Shown here: positions 1 through 5,758 of the stretch, piece by piece
Layout of the letters: the number at the start of each line of letters is the position of its first letter
Position numbering within the stretch: position 1 is the first letter of the stretch
Assembly: GCA_903889795.1 (NCBI GenBank)
Contig: CAISYW010000024.1
Coordinates: 1 to 11,903 of the forward strand
Length of the DNA: 11,903 nucleotides
Direction of reading: 5' to 3'
Source of the DNA: an uncultured Chlamydiae bacterium
GTDB taxonomy: Bacteria; Chlamydiota; Chlamydiia; Chlamydiales; SM23-39
Program-made: the position numbers and the translations under genes
Notes under the pieces: generated by a model
What the model was told of the DNA's origin: nothing
What the model saw: only the letters and a program-made list of their open reading frames with translations
Databases searched by the model: none

Positions 1-156
1 CATACCTTGAATAAATAGATAACTTACTACACCGCCTGGCATTAGAGCACCTCTGTATAAAATTGAGATGAAATATTATAAGTAAAAAAAGTGAGGTAAC
101 ATGCGAAACAATTAGTCATATAAAAAACTAAGGTTGATGGTTTGAAAACTAAATGA

Positions 157-438
157 TCTTTAAAATCGGCCAATGCCTTTTTAGATTGTCGTCCAGTTAA
201 GGTTCGAGAACGTGACAGTATTGCCGGATTCCGAAGTGAAAAAACCGTGCGCCTGCGCTCCGCAAAGATAGAAAATATTGCTTACGAAGCTGGCTGTTGT
301 ATTTTCATCTTCTACAAAAAGATCATTGGTGCCATCGGTATTGATTCAGATCGCGCTTGAGTCGTTTTCTATCAAAATACCCGTGCCGGCTGTCCAGAAC
401 TTTACTACCTGCCTTCCAAGAATCGATCCAACAAATAA
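157..438 (+). pseudogene. Possible decayed gene fragment
   Basis: Reading frame 1 runs from just after a TGA (154-156) to a TAA (436-438) and is interrupted once, by a TGA at 358-360. It has no usable start codon. The translation is plausibly protein-like: it contains segments such as KVRERDSIAGFRSEKTVRL, YEAGCCIFIFYKKIIGAIG and, after the stop, VVFYQNTRAGCPELYYLPSK. The opposite strand over 181-435 also reads as a polar Asn/Asp/Thr-rich peptide with an internal stop, so the coding strand is uncertain. I do not recognise a family. It may be a remnant of a gene broken by stop and deletion, next to the inverted repeat at 449-529, or simply chance. Confidence 0.2.
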
Positions 439-448
439 CTATAGAAGC

Positions 449-529
449 AATTGCAAAACTCCATTCGGAGTCAAATCCGCCCTTTTTCCGTTGGCTTCGA
501 ATTTGACTCACAAAGCGAGTTTTGCAATT
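449..529. repeat. Two-part inverted repeat, IS-end or MITE-like
   Basis: AATTGCAAAACTC (449-461) is the exact reverse complement of 517-529, and GAGTCAAAT (468-476) is the exact reverse complement of 501-509. Both pairs are in register, separated by a 6-nt and a 7-nt internal bulge, with a central spacer of 24 nt. The two arms together look like facing copies of one ~28-bp end sequence. That pattern fits two abutting insertion-sequence ends, a small MITE, or a long imperfect hairpin. No transposase gene lies beside it. Confidence 0.5.
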
Positions 530-1037
530 ACCTCTATATATTATGAGTCAACCTTGGTAAATAACCTGAGTTATTTGTTGTCACAAAAAACTTTTGTAAA
601 ATCAATTATTGATTTCGTTTTGAAAAGTATTTTAATTTTCCGCTAACTCTTTAATTGGATCGATCAGCCGAGATTTCTCTTGTCCTATTTTAAATCTTTT
701 TGCATTTTTAATTATCTTATTTACTTGTTGTTAAGGCTTGATTTTCTTATCGGAACTAAAGGAATTTTTGTTTTAAAGTAAATTGAAAAACCGAACCTTA
801 GAAAGGTACTATTAATATTACTGGCTCTAATCTGTTAGATAACAGTATTATTAATATTTAGTCAAAAAAATACTGAGAATACGCTGGAAAAATCTTTTTT
901 CAAAAATTATAATGGGCGCGGGTGGGTTCTTAACTTTTTGGCGACTAGATTTTGCGCCCTCAGTAGCAGTGCGCTGAGATGCAAAAGAGGCCGATAAAAA
1001 AGTTAACGACCTACCCGAACACAGTATATAACCGAAC

Positions 1038-1052
1038 GTGTAACCGTTACAC
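1038..1052. promoter_or_regulatory. 15-bp palindrome with TAACSGTTA core
   Basis: GTGTAACCGTTACAC is a perfect palindrome around a central C. It lies 81 bp upstream of the RHH protein start at 1134, a position suited to an operator. Its core matches the centre of the larger palindrome upstream of parA (10838-10862) and contains the reverse complement of the AACGGT iteron core. A role as operator or partition-complex binding site is inferred, not shown. Confidence 0.5.
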
Positions 1053-1133
1053 ATGAACACCCCAGCCTTTAGGATCTTCTTGCTGGCCGTGAAATCAATT
1101 TTTTTGTATACCAAAAGACTTAAAGGAGTCTTT

Positions 1134-1367
1134 ATGAAATCTTATGCACGATTAACAATCGATATGAATCCCGAAGAACATGCTTTTCTCAAAATGGCCA
1201 GCGCCCAGCTTGGAGTGACCATGCGCGAATTTGTTCTTTGGGCTGCTTTTAAAAAGATGGCGGCTATCGACGATCAATGGCTTTCAGAAAAGGCGGGGGA
1301 AACTTTGAAACGCTTTGAGTCTCTGAAAGCCTCCCCGCATCAAAAAAGAAAAAAAGAAGCTCTTTAA
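1134..1367 (+). CDS. Ribbon-helix-helix (RHH) DNA-binding protein, copy 1
   Basis: A 77-residue protein whose N-terminal half has the RHH pattern of small plasmid regulators (CopG/ParG/Arc-like): a short strand YARLTIDM (residues 3-10), a helix beginning PEEHAFLKMASAQLG, and a second helix after VTMREFVLWAAFKK. The pattern matches two neighbouring small genes on the other strand. The tail is basic (KRKKEAL). I chose ATG 1134 because AAAGGAG precedes it by seven bases; an in-frame upstream ATG at 1053 lacks such a site and would add a non-matching extension. RHH proteins dimerise and bind operators through the strand pair; possible roles are copy control, autoregulation, antitoxin, or the centromere-binding partner of ParA. 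No toxin gene is adjacent. The palindrome at 1038-1052 is a candidate target. The specific role is unknown. Confidence 0.8.
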   Translation: MKSYARLTIDMNPEEHAFLKMASAQLGVTMREFVLWAAFKKMAAIDDQWLSEKAGETLKRFESLKASPHQKRKKEAL

Positions 1368-1391
1368 TCCCCGCTTCTATTTTTTCTTTTG
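1341..1391. terminator. Bidirectional terminator between convergent genes
   Basis: AGAAGC (1355-1360) pairs with GCTTCT (1373-1378) around a 12-nt loop. The stem is flanked on the left by an A-rich run (1342-1354) and on the right by a T-rich run (1380-1390) that are themselves complementary. Either strand therefore gives a hairpin followed by a U tract. The plus gene's TAA (1365-1367) falls in the loop and the minus gene's TAG (1377-1379) in the stem, so one compact element can end both transcripts. Confidence 0.6.
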
Positions 1392-1541
1392 TTCCCCCTC
1401 CTGATCGGGGCGAATTTTGTCACGAATACAGTCAGTAACAAACGCTCGAATCGAAACACCCTCTTTGGCTGCACGTATTTTTATTTTTTTATGTTCTTTT
1501 TCTTCTACATCAATCGACATCCTTGTCTTCCGATCGTCCAC
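1377..1541 (-). CDS. Ribbon-helix-helix DNA-binding protein, copy 2
   Basis: A short protein of 54 residues if it starts at GTG 1541, which has AGGAGA six bases upstream. The same frame extends to an ATG at 1586 (69 residues), but that extension would read through the Shine-Dalgarno and looks non-coding. The core is RHH: strand KTRMSIDV, helix EEKEHKKIKIRAAKEG, turn VSIRAF, helix VTDCIRDKI, then a Lys-rich tail. It shares the layout 'R-[LM]-[ST]-I-D ... H-K-x-[IL]-K ... G-[VM]-[ST]-[MI]' with its neighbours, so the three are probable paralogues. It is downstream of copy 3 on the same strand with a short gap (1542-1598), so the two may be co-transcribed. Likely a transcriptional repressor, antitoxin or partition accessory protein; which is unknown. 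Confidence 0.7.
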   Translation of the reverse strand: MDDRKTRMSIDVEEKEHKKIKIRAAKEGVSIRAFVTDCIRDKIRPDQEGEQKKK

Positions 1542-1598
1542 ATTACTTCTCCTTTTACATGTTAAATTATTAACAAACATTGACACCGAGCGCTGGTT

Positions 1599-1847
1599 TT
1601 ATTTTTTTCGACTCTTTTTCTTGTCTTTGGAAATCTCTTTTGTTTGTTTTACAGGCGCTTTGGCGACCTGGTTCAATCGATGCTGCATAAAATCACCGAC
1701 GCTAATCACAACGAGATCCTTCATGGTCATTCCCATCAAAGACGCCACTGTTTTTAAACGCTTATGATCTGCTGCTAATAAATCAATTGAAAGGCGAGCA
1801 ATTTTATCAACGGCTTCTAAGTTTTCTTTTTTGTTATTAATTTGCAT
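1599..1847 (-). CDS. Ribbon-helix-helix DNA-binding protein, copy 3
   Basis: An 82-residue protein starting at ATG 1847 with GGAGA six bases upstream. An N-terminal extension of about 15 residues precedes the RHH core: strand KIARLSIDL (residues 15-23), helix AADHKRLKTVASLMG, turn MTMKDL, helix VVISVGDFMQHRL. The C-terminal 20 residues are very basic (KDKKKSRKK), suggesting non-specific DNA contacts. It is first of a probable two-gene minus-strand unit with copy 2. Its upstream region (1848-2424) holds the structured segment, DnaA box and iterons, so it could regulate the neighbouring origin, or its own expression could be set by the stem chain at 1900-2051. Family assignment rests on pattern only; function is not known. 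Confidence 0.75.
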   Translation of the reverse strand: MQINNKKENLEAVDKIARLSIDLLAADHKRLKTVASLMGMTMKDLVVISVGDFMQHRLNQVAKAPVKQTKEISKDKKKSRKK

Positions 1848-1899
1848 TTACAGTCTCCAATTTTCCATTTTTTATTTTTAATCGACGTTTATACCGCTC

Positions 1900-2051
1900 G
1901 TGATTCGAAAATCGGTTTATGCTGCGTCGGCTTTGCATTGCCTATTCCCGATTTTTGAATCGCTCCCGGTATATTTTGGGGAGCGGGCTCATTCTCTTAA
2001 TTTATTATCTATTATTTTTACAAGCCCGCTGGCGCCCGAACCTCCGGGCTT
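1900..2051. other. Chain of overlapping stem-loops, possible structured RNA
   Basis: Stem 1: GATTCGAAAATCGG (1902-1915) pairs with 1948-1961 with one mismatch. Stem 2: CGCTCCC (1961-1967) with GGGAGCG (1979-1985). Stem 3: AGCGGGCT (1982-1989) with AGCCCGCT (2023-2030). Stem 4: AAGCCCG (2022-2028) with CGGGCTT (2045-2051). Stem 3 shares bases with both stem 2 and stem 4, so 2+4 and 3 are mutually exclusive folds, as in attenuators and antisense-controlled leaders. On the minus strand it would be the leader of the RHH genes ending at 1847. Whether it is transcribed is unknown. Confidence 0.4.
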
Positions 2052-2173
2052 CAACTTCCACCCAAAATGAGGCTCATTTCCACTTTAAAAATTTTGCTTG
2101 TTCAACGCAAGGAAAAATTAGCAGGGTTCGTTTATGAGTGCTAGGTTTCATCAAAATCACACTCCCACGAAGC

Positions 2174-2182
2174 TTATCCACA
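2174..2182 (+). promoter_or_regulatory. DnaA box
   Basis: TTATCCACA is a perfect match to the bacterial DnaA-box consensus. It lies between GAAGCTT (2169-2175) and AAGCTTC (2200-2206), which are reverse complements, and about 180 bp from the 22-bp iterons. One 9-mer can occur by chance, but its place between structured DNA and iterons supports an origin. Confidence 0.55.
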
Positions 2183-2245
2183 AATTTCTAAGACCGGAAA
2201 AGCTTCTGCTCTCTTTACAAAAAAATAGGATTAATAATTTGCTTA

Positions 2246-2290
2246 CCCAAGCGAGCCCCCCGGCGAGCGCTGGGGTGCATATTTTTTTTT
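2246..2290 (+). terminator. GC-rich hairpin followed by T run
   Basis: CCCAAGCG (2246-2253) pairs with CGCTGGGG (2268-2275) with one mismatch, followed by TGCATA and nine T (2282-2290). This would act as a plus-strand intrinsic terminator, although no plus-strand gene leads into it. It could stop an origin transcript or antisense RNA before the iterons. Confidence 0.35.
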
Positions 2291-2293
2291 CGT

Positions 2294-2317
2294 ACCGTTA
2301 CCGTTACCGTTCGACCC
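2294..2317 (-). repeat. Compact AACGGT triple repeat next to GGGTCG
   Basis: Three exact tandem ACCGTT units (2294-2311) are followed by CGACCC. Read on the minus strand this is GGGTCG, then AACGGT three times. GGGTCG is the end of the 18-bp box, and AACGGT the core of the iterons, of the array at 5759-6478; there too the box precedes the iterons. It looks like a condensed binding cluster for the same protein(s), placed at the other origin-like region. Confidence 0.6.
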
Positions 2318-2362
2318 TCAAATTGACAAGCTACTCATTTTCAACATGTAACTCATCTTAAA

Positions 2363-2418
2363 GATAGGGATATCGACCGCGTGAGGTAGGTGTATCAAAC
2401 GTAAAAGGTAGGGACATC
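2363..2418 (+). repeat. Three iterons at 22-bp spacing
   Basis: GATAGGGATATC (2363-2374), GGTAGGTGTATC (2385-2396) and GGTAGGGACATC (2407-2418) start exactly 22 bp apart, two helical turns, so a bound protein would occupy one DNA face. The 10-bp spacers between them are not conserved. The last copy ends 6 bp from the stop codon of the 540-residue gene. Iterons beside a replication gene are typical of plasmid origins; the binding protein is probably that gene's product or an RHH protein. Confidence 0.65.
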
Positions 2419-2442
2419 CTGCAATTATTCAGCAGGACGTCC
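2412..2442 (-). terminator. Hairpin over a stop codon and the last iteron
   Basis: GGACATCCTGC (2412-2422) pairs with GCAGGACGTCC (2432-2442), 10 of 11 positions, with a 9-nt loop that contains the TAA (2425-2427) of the 540-residue gene. On the minus strand the stem is followed by CTACCTTTTAC, a weak U tract, so it may terminate that operon. It also covers most of the third iteron, so replication-protein binding and termination could interfere with each other. Confidence 0.45.
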
Positions 2443-4047
2443 GGCAGCCAAAGAGGTTCTTTTTCGAACCGAAATCTGTCCTTGTTTTTGTCGATCTTTA
2501 CGAATCAAACCTTGAGAACGTAAAAAATTGAGCTCTTTATTGTACTTTTCTCCAAAAGTAAAGCGTGTAGGCTCGACTTGAATCAAGAACCGACCTCCAT
2601 CATCTCCATCGACCAACCACCTTGAAAGAGCCTGTTTAAAAACAGAATGGGGCAGCCCCGTCTGTTTTAATAGCTCATCCCAACGAGCGTCGGAAATTTC
2701 GATCGACCCCAATTGAGCCAGATCAATGGACTTATTTGTAAATTCTTCCATGATAAGCATTTGCAAAAGCGCCTGTCCTGCATGATATTGCGGCGCCGAA
2801 ATCAATGGCGGAAGATCGGGTACAGGAACCAAGAGACATCCACGGCGATCGGTTTGAAATGTATAGTAAGGCATTAACTGCGTGCCTAATACAATTTCAA
2901 GCCCCTCTTCGCGGTTAGTCGCGCGCGATCGAAATTCACGAAGCATGATCAAATTGCCGCGGCTTCCATCATCAAAATAAAAATTCATGTGCGCTTGGGC
3001 ATGCAGCAAAGAGCGGAGAATCGTAGGAGCTTCCTTAAATTTGAAACCAAGGATTTCAGCAATCTCTGTTTCTCCCCTCTCATACCGCATAACTCGTGGA
3101 TCGGTTCGACCCTGCACCCAATTTTCAAATCCCGCCTTGCACTCATAGCGCAAGAGCTTATGATGATAGATGGAATTGAGATATAAGGTGCCCTTTGTGA
3201 TCAGAGGCATCAGTTTCGGGTCAATAGCGGCAACTTCAGCCACCGTCTTTCCTTCATAGACCACGGAAGGCTGCCCATTTTTTTCGACAATCTCAGCTCG
3301 GGCAGACAAAAAACGACTCACAGGACGCGCTACGCTCTGCGTTAAAGCAGGGAGATGTTTTTTATTCTTCTCGAATTGCGCAGCCACGCGATCTTTCCAT
3401 AAAATCTCCGCGAGCAGCTTCAGATATCGGCAATAATAGGGTGGTCGCTCAAAATCGACCCAAAGGCGAAAGAGCGCCGAAACATTTTGATCGGCAACAT
3501 AGGCCTGATACCAAAGTTTGGAAGCGCTCGACAGCTCTTCCGCCAAATTTTTCCCGTGCACTCCGATTCGAGAAATATGCATCGAGAACAGTTCATCGAG
3601 ATATAACCTGCCATCTTTTGCAAAAACAATGCATTCATCCGGCACGATTTCAGGGAAAATTTTTTTATCCTTAATGCCATTATGAAAAAAACGCTGGGAT
3701 TGCGCACGAAAGGCAAATTCTTTGCACTCCTTAACTAATTCACGCGCAAGAAGATCTCGCGCTTTTTCCTCATTTTCCAGTTTTGCTCCACCCGCTTCTC
3801 GCAGAACCTCTCGAGCCACATGATAATGAATTTTCGAAGGATCTTCAGCGGATAAAAAATGAATAACCGAAACGGCTGCTTGATAAAAGGCTAAAAAATC
3901 CTGACTGTTTTCGCGCGCTTTTTTCAAAAACGAACGGATAAATTCCAAATAGGAGGACGCCGATTCTGCTTGAAATAGCTCCCGGCATTCATGACTGACA
4001 ATCAGCTCTTTTCGTTCTGAATATGGGCAAAGGGTTGTTTCTAGCAT
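2425..4047 (-). CDS. 540-residue plasmid protein of unknown family, probable replication partner
   Basis: I do not recognise this protein. It starts at ATG 4047 with GGAGA seven bases upstream, 21 bp after the helicase stop, so the two are almost certainly one transcript. It has no signal peptide or membrane segment and no visible nucleotide-binding motif. The N-terminal ~170 residues look alpha-helical and charged. The middle (about 240-400) has mixed alpha/beta character with conserved-looking Tyr/Arg/Gly clusters (YLNSIYHHKLLRYE, FYFDDGSRGNLIML). The C-terminal ~130 residues suggest helix-turn-helix or winged-helix units (YHAGQALLQMLIMEE; KYNKELNFLRSQGLIRKD) and end in a basic tail (VRKRTS). 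The helicase gene precedes it and 22-bp iterons follow its stop, the same position the pGP2-like gene holds in the second module. An initiator or helicase-loader role is therefore inferred from context only. Confidence 0.85.
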   Translation of the reverse strand: MLETTLCPYSERKELIVSHECRELFQAESASSYLEFIRSFLKKARENSQDFLAFYQAAVSVIHFLSAEDPSKIHYHVAREVLREAGGAKLENEEKARDLLARELVKECKEFAFRAQSQRFFHNGIKDKKIFPEIVPDECIVFAKDGRLYLDELFSMHISRIGVHGKNLAEELSSASKLWYQAYVADQNVSALFRLWVDFERPPYYCRYLKLLAEILWKDRVAAQFEKNKKHLPALTQSVARPVSRFLSARAEIVEKNGQPSVVYEGKTVAEVAAIDPKLMPLITKGTLYLNSIYHHKLLRYECKAGFENWVQGRTDPRVMRYERGETEIAEILGFKFKEAPTILRSLLHAQAHMNFYFDDGSRGNLIMLREFRSRATNREEGLEIVLGTQLMPYYTFQTDRRGCLLVPVPDLPPLISAPQYHAGQALLQMLIMEEFTNKSIDLAQLGSIEISDARWDELLKQTGLPHSVFKQALSRWLVDGDDGGRFLIQVEPTRFTFGEKYNKELNFLRSQGLIRKDRQKQGQISVRKRTSLAAGRPAE

Positions 4048-4068
4048 GGTTTTATCTCCTTATAATGA

Positions 4069-5511
4069 TCACCGAAGAAGAGGATGTCCCTCTTCTTCAA
4101 ACAACGGCTCGGCCCGATATTGGCGAAATGGCCGTGTTTGCCGTGGCGTTTCTTTGATCTGCGACGAAAATTTCCCCGACTTTCCATCGAAATGAAGCTG
4201 GATCGACGGAGTCGTTCCTCCGTTACGATTTTTCGCAACGATCAGTTCGGCCATTCCCGGTTTGTCCAAAGGATCATAATAATCAGGCCGCTGAATGAAG
4301 ATCACGACGTCGCTATCCTGTTCGATTTGGCCGCTATCTCTCAAGTCGCTCATCATCGGTCGATGTCCCTGTCTCTCTTCCACTTTTCTGGATAACTGAG
4401 ATACGCACAAAATCGGCGTCCGAATCTCCATCGCCAGTAGCTTAAGCTTTCTTGAAATTTCAGCGACTTCATATTGCCGGCTCTCTGCGTGTCCGCCGGC
4501 ATTCAATAACTGCAAGTAATCAATAATAATGAGGGAAACATCTTCTTCTTCCTTAAGACTCTTCGCTTTAGAGACAATTTGTCCAATTGTCCCGCAATTC
4601 TGATCATGAATAAAAAGCTTCGCTGACCGAAGAAAAGATTCCTGCTCTTTGATCCGCATCATATCCATATCGCTGAGAGAGCCTCTTTTGATTTTCTCTC
4701 CCGGAATGCCTGTGCGCAGAGAGAGAAATCGCTCGACTAATTGATCCGCCCCCATCTCTAAAGAAAAAATGCCCACAGCTTTTTTTCTCTCTGAACAGAC
4801 GTGGTTGGCGATGTTAATTGCAAAAGCTGTCTTTCCCATCGCAGGGCGAGCGGCCACCACCACCAGGTTGGTCTCTTCTAAAATCGTTGTCTCATTATCA
4901 ATTTCGATAAATCCGGTGGGAACCCCTGTCATGAAGGGTTTTTTATGGATTTTAAAATAGTGCTGACGCTCTTCAATGCGCTCAATCAAGGGAATAGGGT
5001 CTGTCCGAGACTTTGCGCCGGTTAAAATTTCACCGATGGAAGCCTTGTCGCTATTTGAATAGCGCTTTCCAAGATCATGCAAACGGCGATGTACTTTTTC
5101 AGCAATGTTATTTGGATCCGGCGGATCGGAAATAAAAGCTTTCTTGGCCTCTTCTAATAATAGAGAGGCTTGTCGATTGAAAGATTTCGCTTTGAGAATT
5201 TCAATATATTCGTGGATGTGCGCCGAGGTACCGGCAAATTGTGCCAATGCAGTGAGATAAGCCACCCCGCCGATTGCTTGTAAGTGATCGTTTTTCTTAA
5301 GCTCTTCAGCTGTTAAATGAATCTCCCCTGGCTTTTCTTCTCGATACAACCGGCGCAAAACCTGAAATATCAGTTTGTGCTCATCGAAGAAAAAATCCGA
5401 ACTCTCTAACGCCGAGGCTGAAGACGCATGAGAATGACGGTTGGATAGCATGCATCCTAAAACCATCATCTCCGATTCTTTTGAATGCGGGGGGCCCGTG
5501 TTAGCAGACAT
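4069..5511 (-). CDS. dnaB: Replicative DNA helicase, DnaB family (pGP1-like)
   Basis: A 480-residue hexameric SF4 helicase that would unwind plasmid DNA at the fork. The N-terminal domain (about 5-110) has the DnaB opening PPHSKESEMMVLGCML and the later IGGVAYLTAL. The C-terminal RecA-like domain has Walker A ARPAMGKT (221-228), FSLEM (249-253), Walker B IIIDY (328-332), SQLSRKVEER (371-380), SDLRDSGQIEQDSD (388-401) and VAKNRNGG (425-432). All catalytic positions are intact, so it should be active. It has the overall design and motifs of chlamydial plasmid pGP1 (a DnaB-like protein of about 450 residues), but a chromosomal-type DnaB origin cannot be excluded by eye. The start is fixed by PPHS lying only six residues in; no clear Shine-Dalgarno precedes ATG 5511. 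It is first in a two-gene minus operon. A weak promoter (TTGCGA, 17 bp, CATTAT on minus near 5573-5603) is possible. Confidence 0.95.
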   Translation of the reverse strand: MSANTGPPHSKESEMMVLGCMLSNRHSHASSASALESSDFFFDEHKLIFQVLRRLYREEKPGEIHLTAEELKKNDHLQAIGGVAYLTALAQFAGTSAHIHEYIEILKAKSFNRQASLLLEEAKKAFISDPPDPNNIAEKVHRRLHDLGKRYSNSDKASIGEILTGAKSRTDPIPLIERIEERQHYFKIHKKPFMTGVPTGFIEIDNETTILEETNLVVVAARPAMGKTAFAINIANHVCSERKKAVGIFSLEMGADQLVERFLSLRTGIPGEKIKRGSLSDMDMMRIKEQESFLRSAKLFIHDQNCGTIGQIVSKAKSLKEEEDVSLIIIDYLQLLNAGGHAESRQYEVAEISRKLKLLAMEIRTPILCVSQLSRKVEERQGHRPMMSDLRDSGQIEQDSDVVIFIQRPDYYDPLDKPGMAELIVAKNRNGGTTPSIQLHFDGKSGKFSSQIKETPRQTRPFRQYRAEPLFEEEGHPLLR

Positions 5512-5758
5512 CGTTTTTGCTCAAGGTGAATTGACTTTTTATTTTGAGTATTTCTGTGTCTCCGCGCATATAATGCAAAAATTTTTATATATTCGCAATT
5601 GGCTGTTAATGCCTATATTTCAATAGAATACCTTCATTTAAATGTTTCTATACGCCATCTTTATAAAGGCTTGAAAATAGTAACGGAAAGCCTCGAGACC
5701 AGGGCGCGTCAAGCGCCCCTGGGCGATGAGAGCGCATATCTTAGAGATCTTAAAAGAT
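5512..5758. other. AT-rich intergenic region upstream of dnaB
   Basis: No gene. The part next to the helicase start (about 5530-5670) is strongly AT-rich, with stretches such as AAAAATTTTTATATATT near 5578-5594, suitable for duplex melting and for the helicase promoter on the minus strand. A degenerate iteron core AACGGA occurs at 5682-5687. A GC-rich hairpin follows: GGGCGC (5702-5707) pairs with GCGCCC (5713-5718), and the stem extends to CCA/TGG with one bulged base (5699-5722). Together with the array to the right, this is a plausible origin or terminator block. Confidence 0.5.

Larger units (their letters stand above)
1..1133. other. Largely non-coding AT-rich left flank
   Basis: I see no intact, well-supported gene in this stretch. 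It is AT-rich with many T and A runs. Recognisable items are a possible decayed reading frame (157-438), a two-part inverted repeat (449-529), a pair of TATTAATATT-containing inverted arms near 808 and 845, and a 15-bp palindrome (1038-1052). The small open frames here have no Shine-Dalgarno sequence and no protein-like composition. The region reads as degraded intergenic DNA with traces of mobile-element activity. Confidence 0.6.
1848..2424. other. Structured non-coding region, candidate origin 1
   Basis: No credible gene. From left to right it holds nested and overlapping inverted repeats (1900-2051), a perfect DnaA box (2174-2182), a GC-rich hairpin followed by nine T (2246-2290), three tandem ACCGTT units next to CGACCC (2294-2317), and three iterons with exact 22-bp spacing (2363-2418). 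DnaA box plus iterons beside a helicase/partner gene pair is the usual content of an iteron plasmid origin. Chlamydial plasmids are known to carry tandem 22-bp repeats at their origin, which fits in spacing. Origin function is inferred. Confidence 0.55.

Noticed and set aside
278..646. Plus-strand open frame of 122 codons
   Set aside because: It has no Shine-Dalgarno, runs through the inverted repeat at 449-529, and its composition looks like translated non-coding AT-rich DNA.
851..1114. Minus-strand open frame of 87 codons
   Set aside because: No ribosome binding site and no recognisable domain. It overlaps the palindrome and upstream region of the well-supported RHH gene at 1134.
1919..2361. 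Two plus-strand open frames of 72 and 75 codons
   Set aside because: They span the stem chain, DnaA box and hairpins, and their translations look non-protein-like.
3420..3716. Minus-strand open frame of 98 codons
   Set aside because: A shadow frame inside the 540-residue gene on the same strand; no independent start signal.
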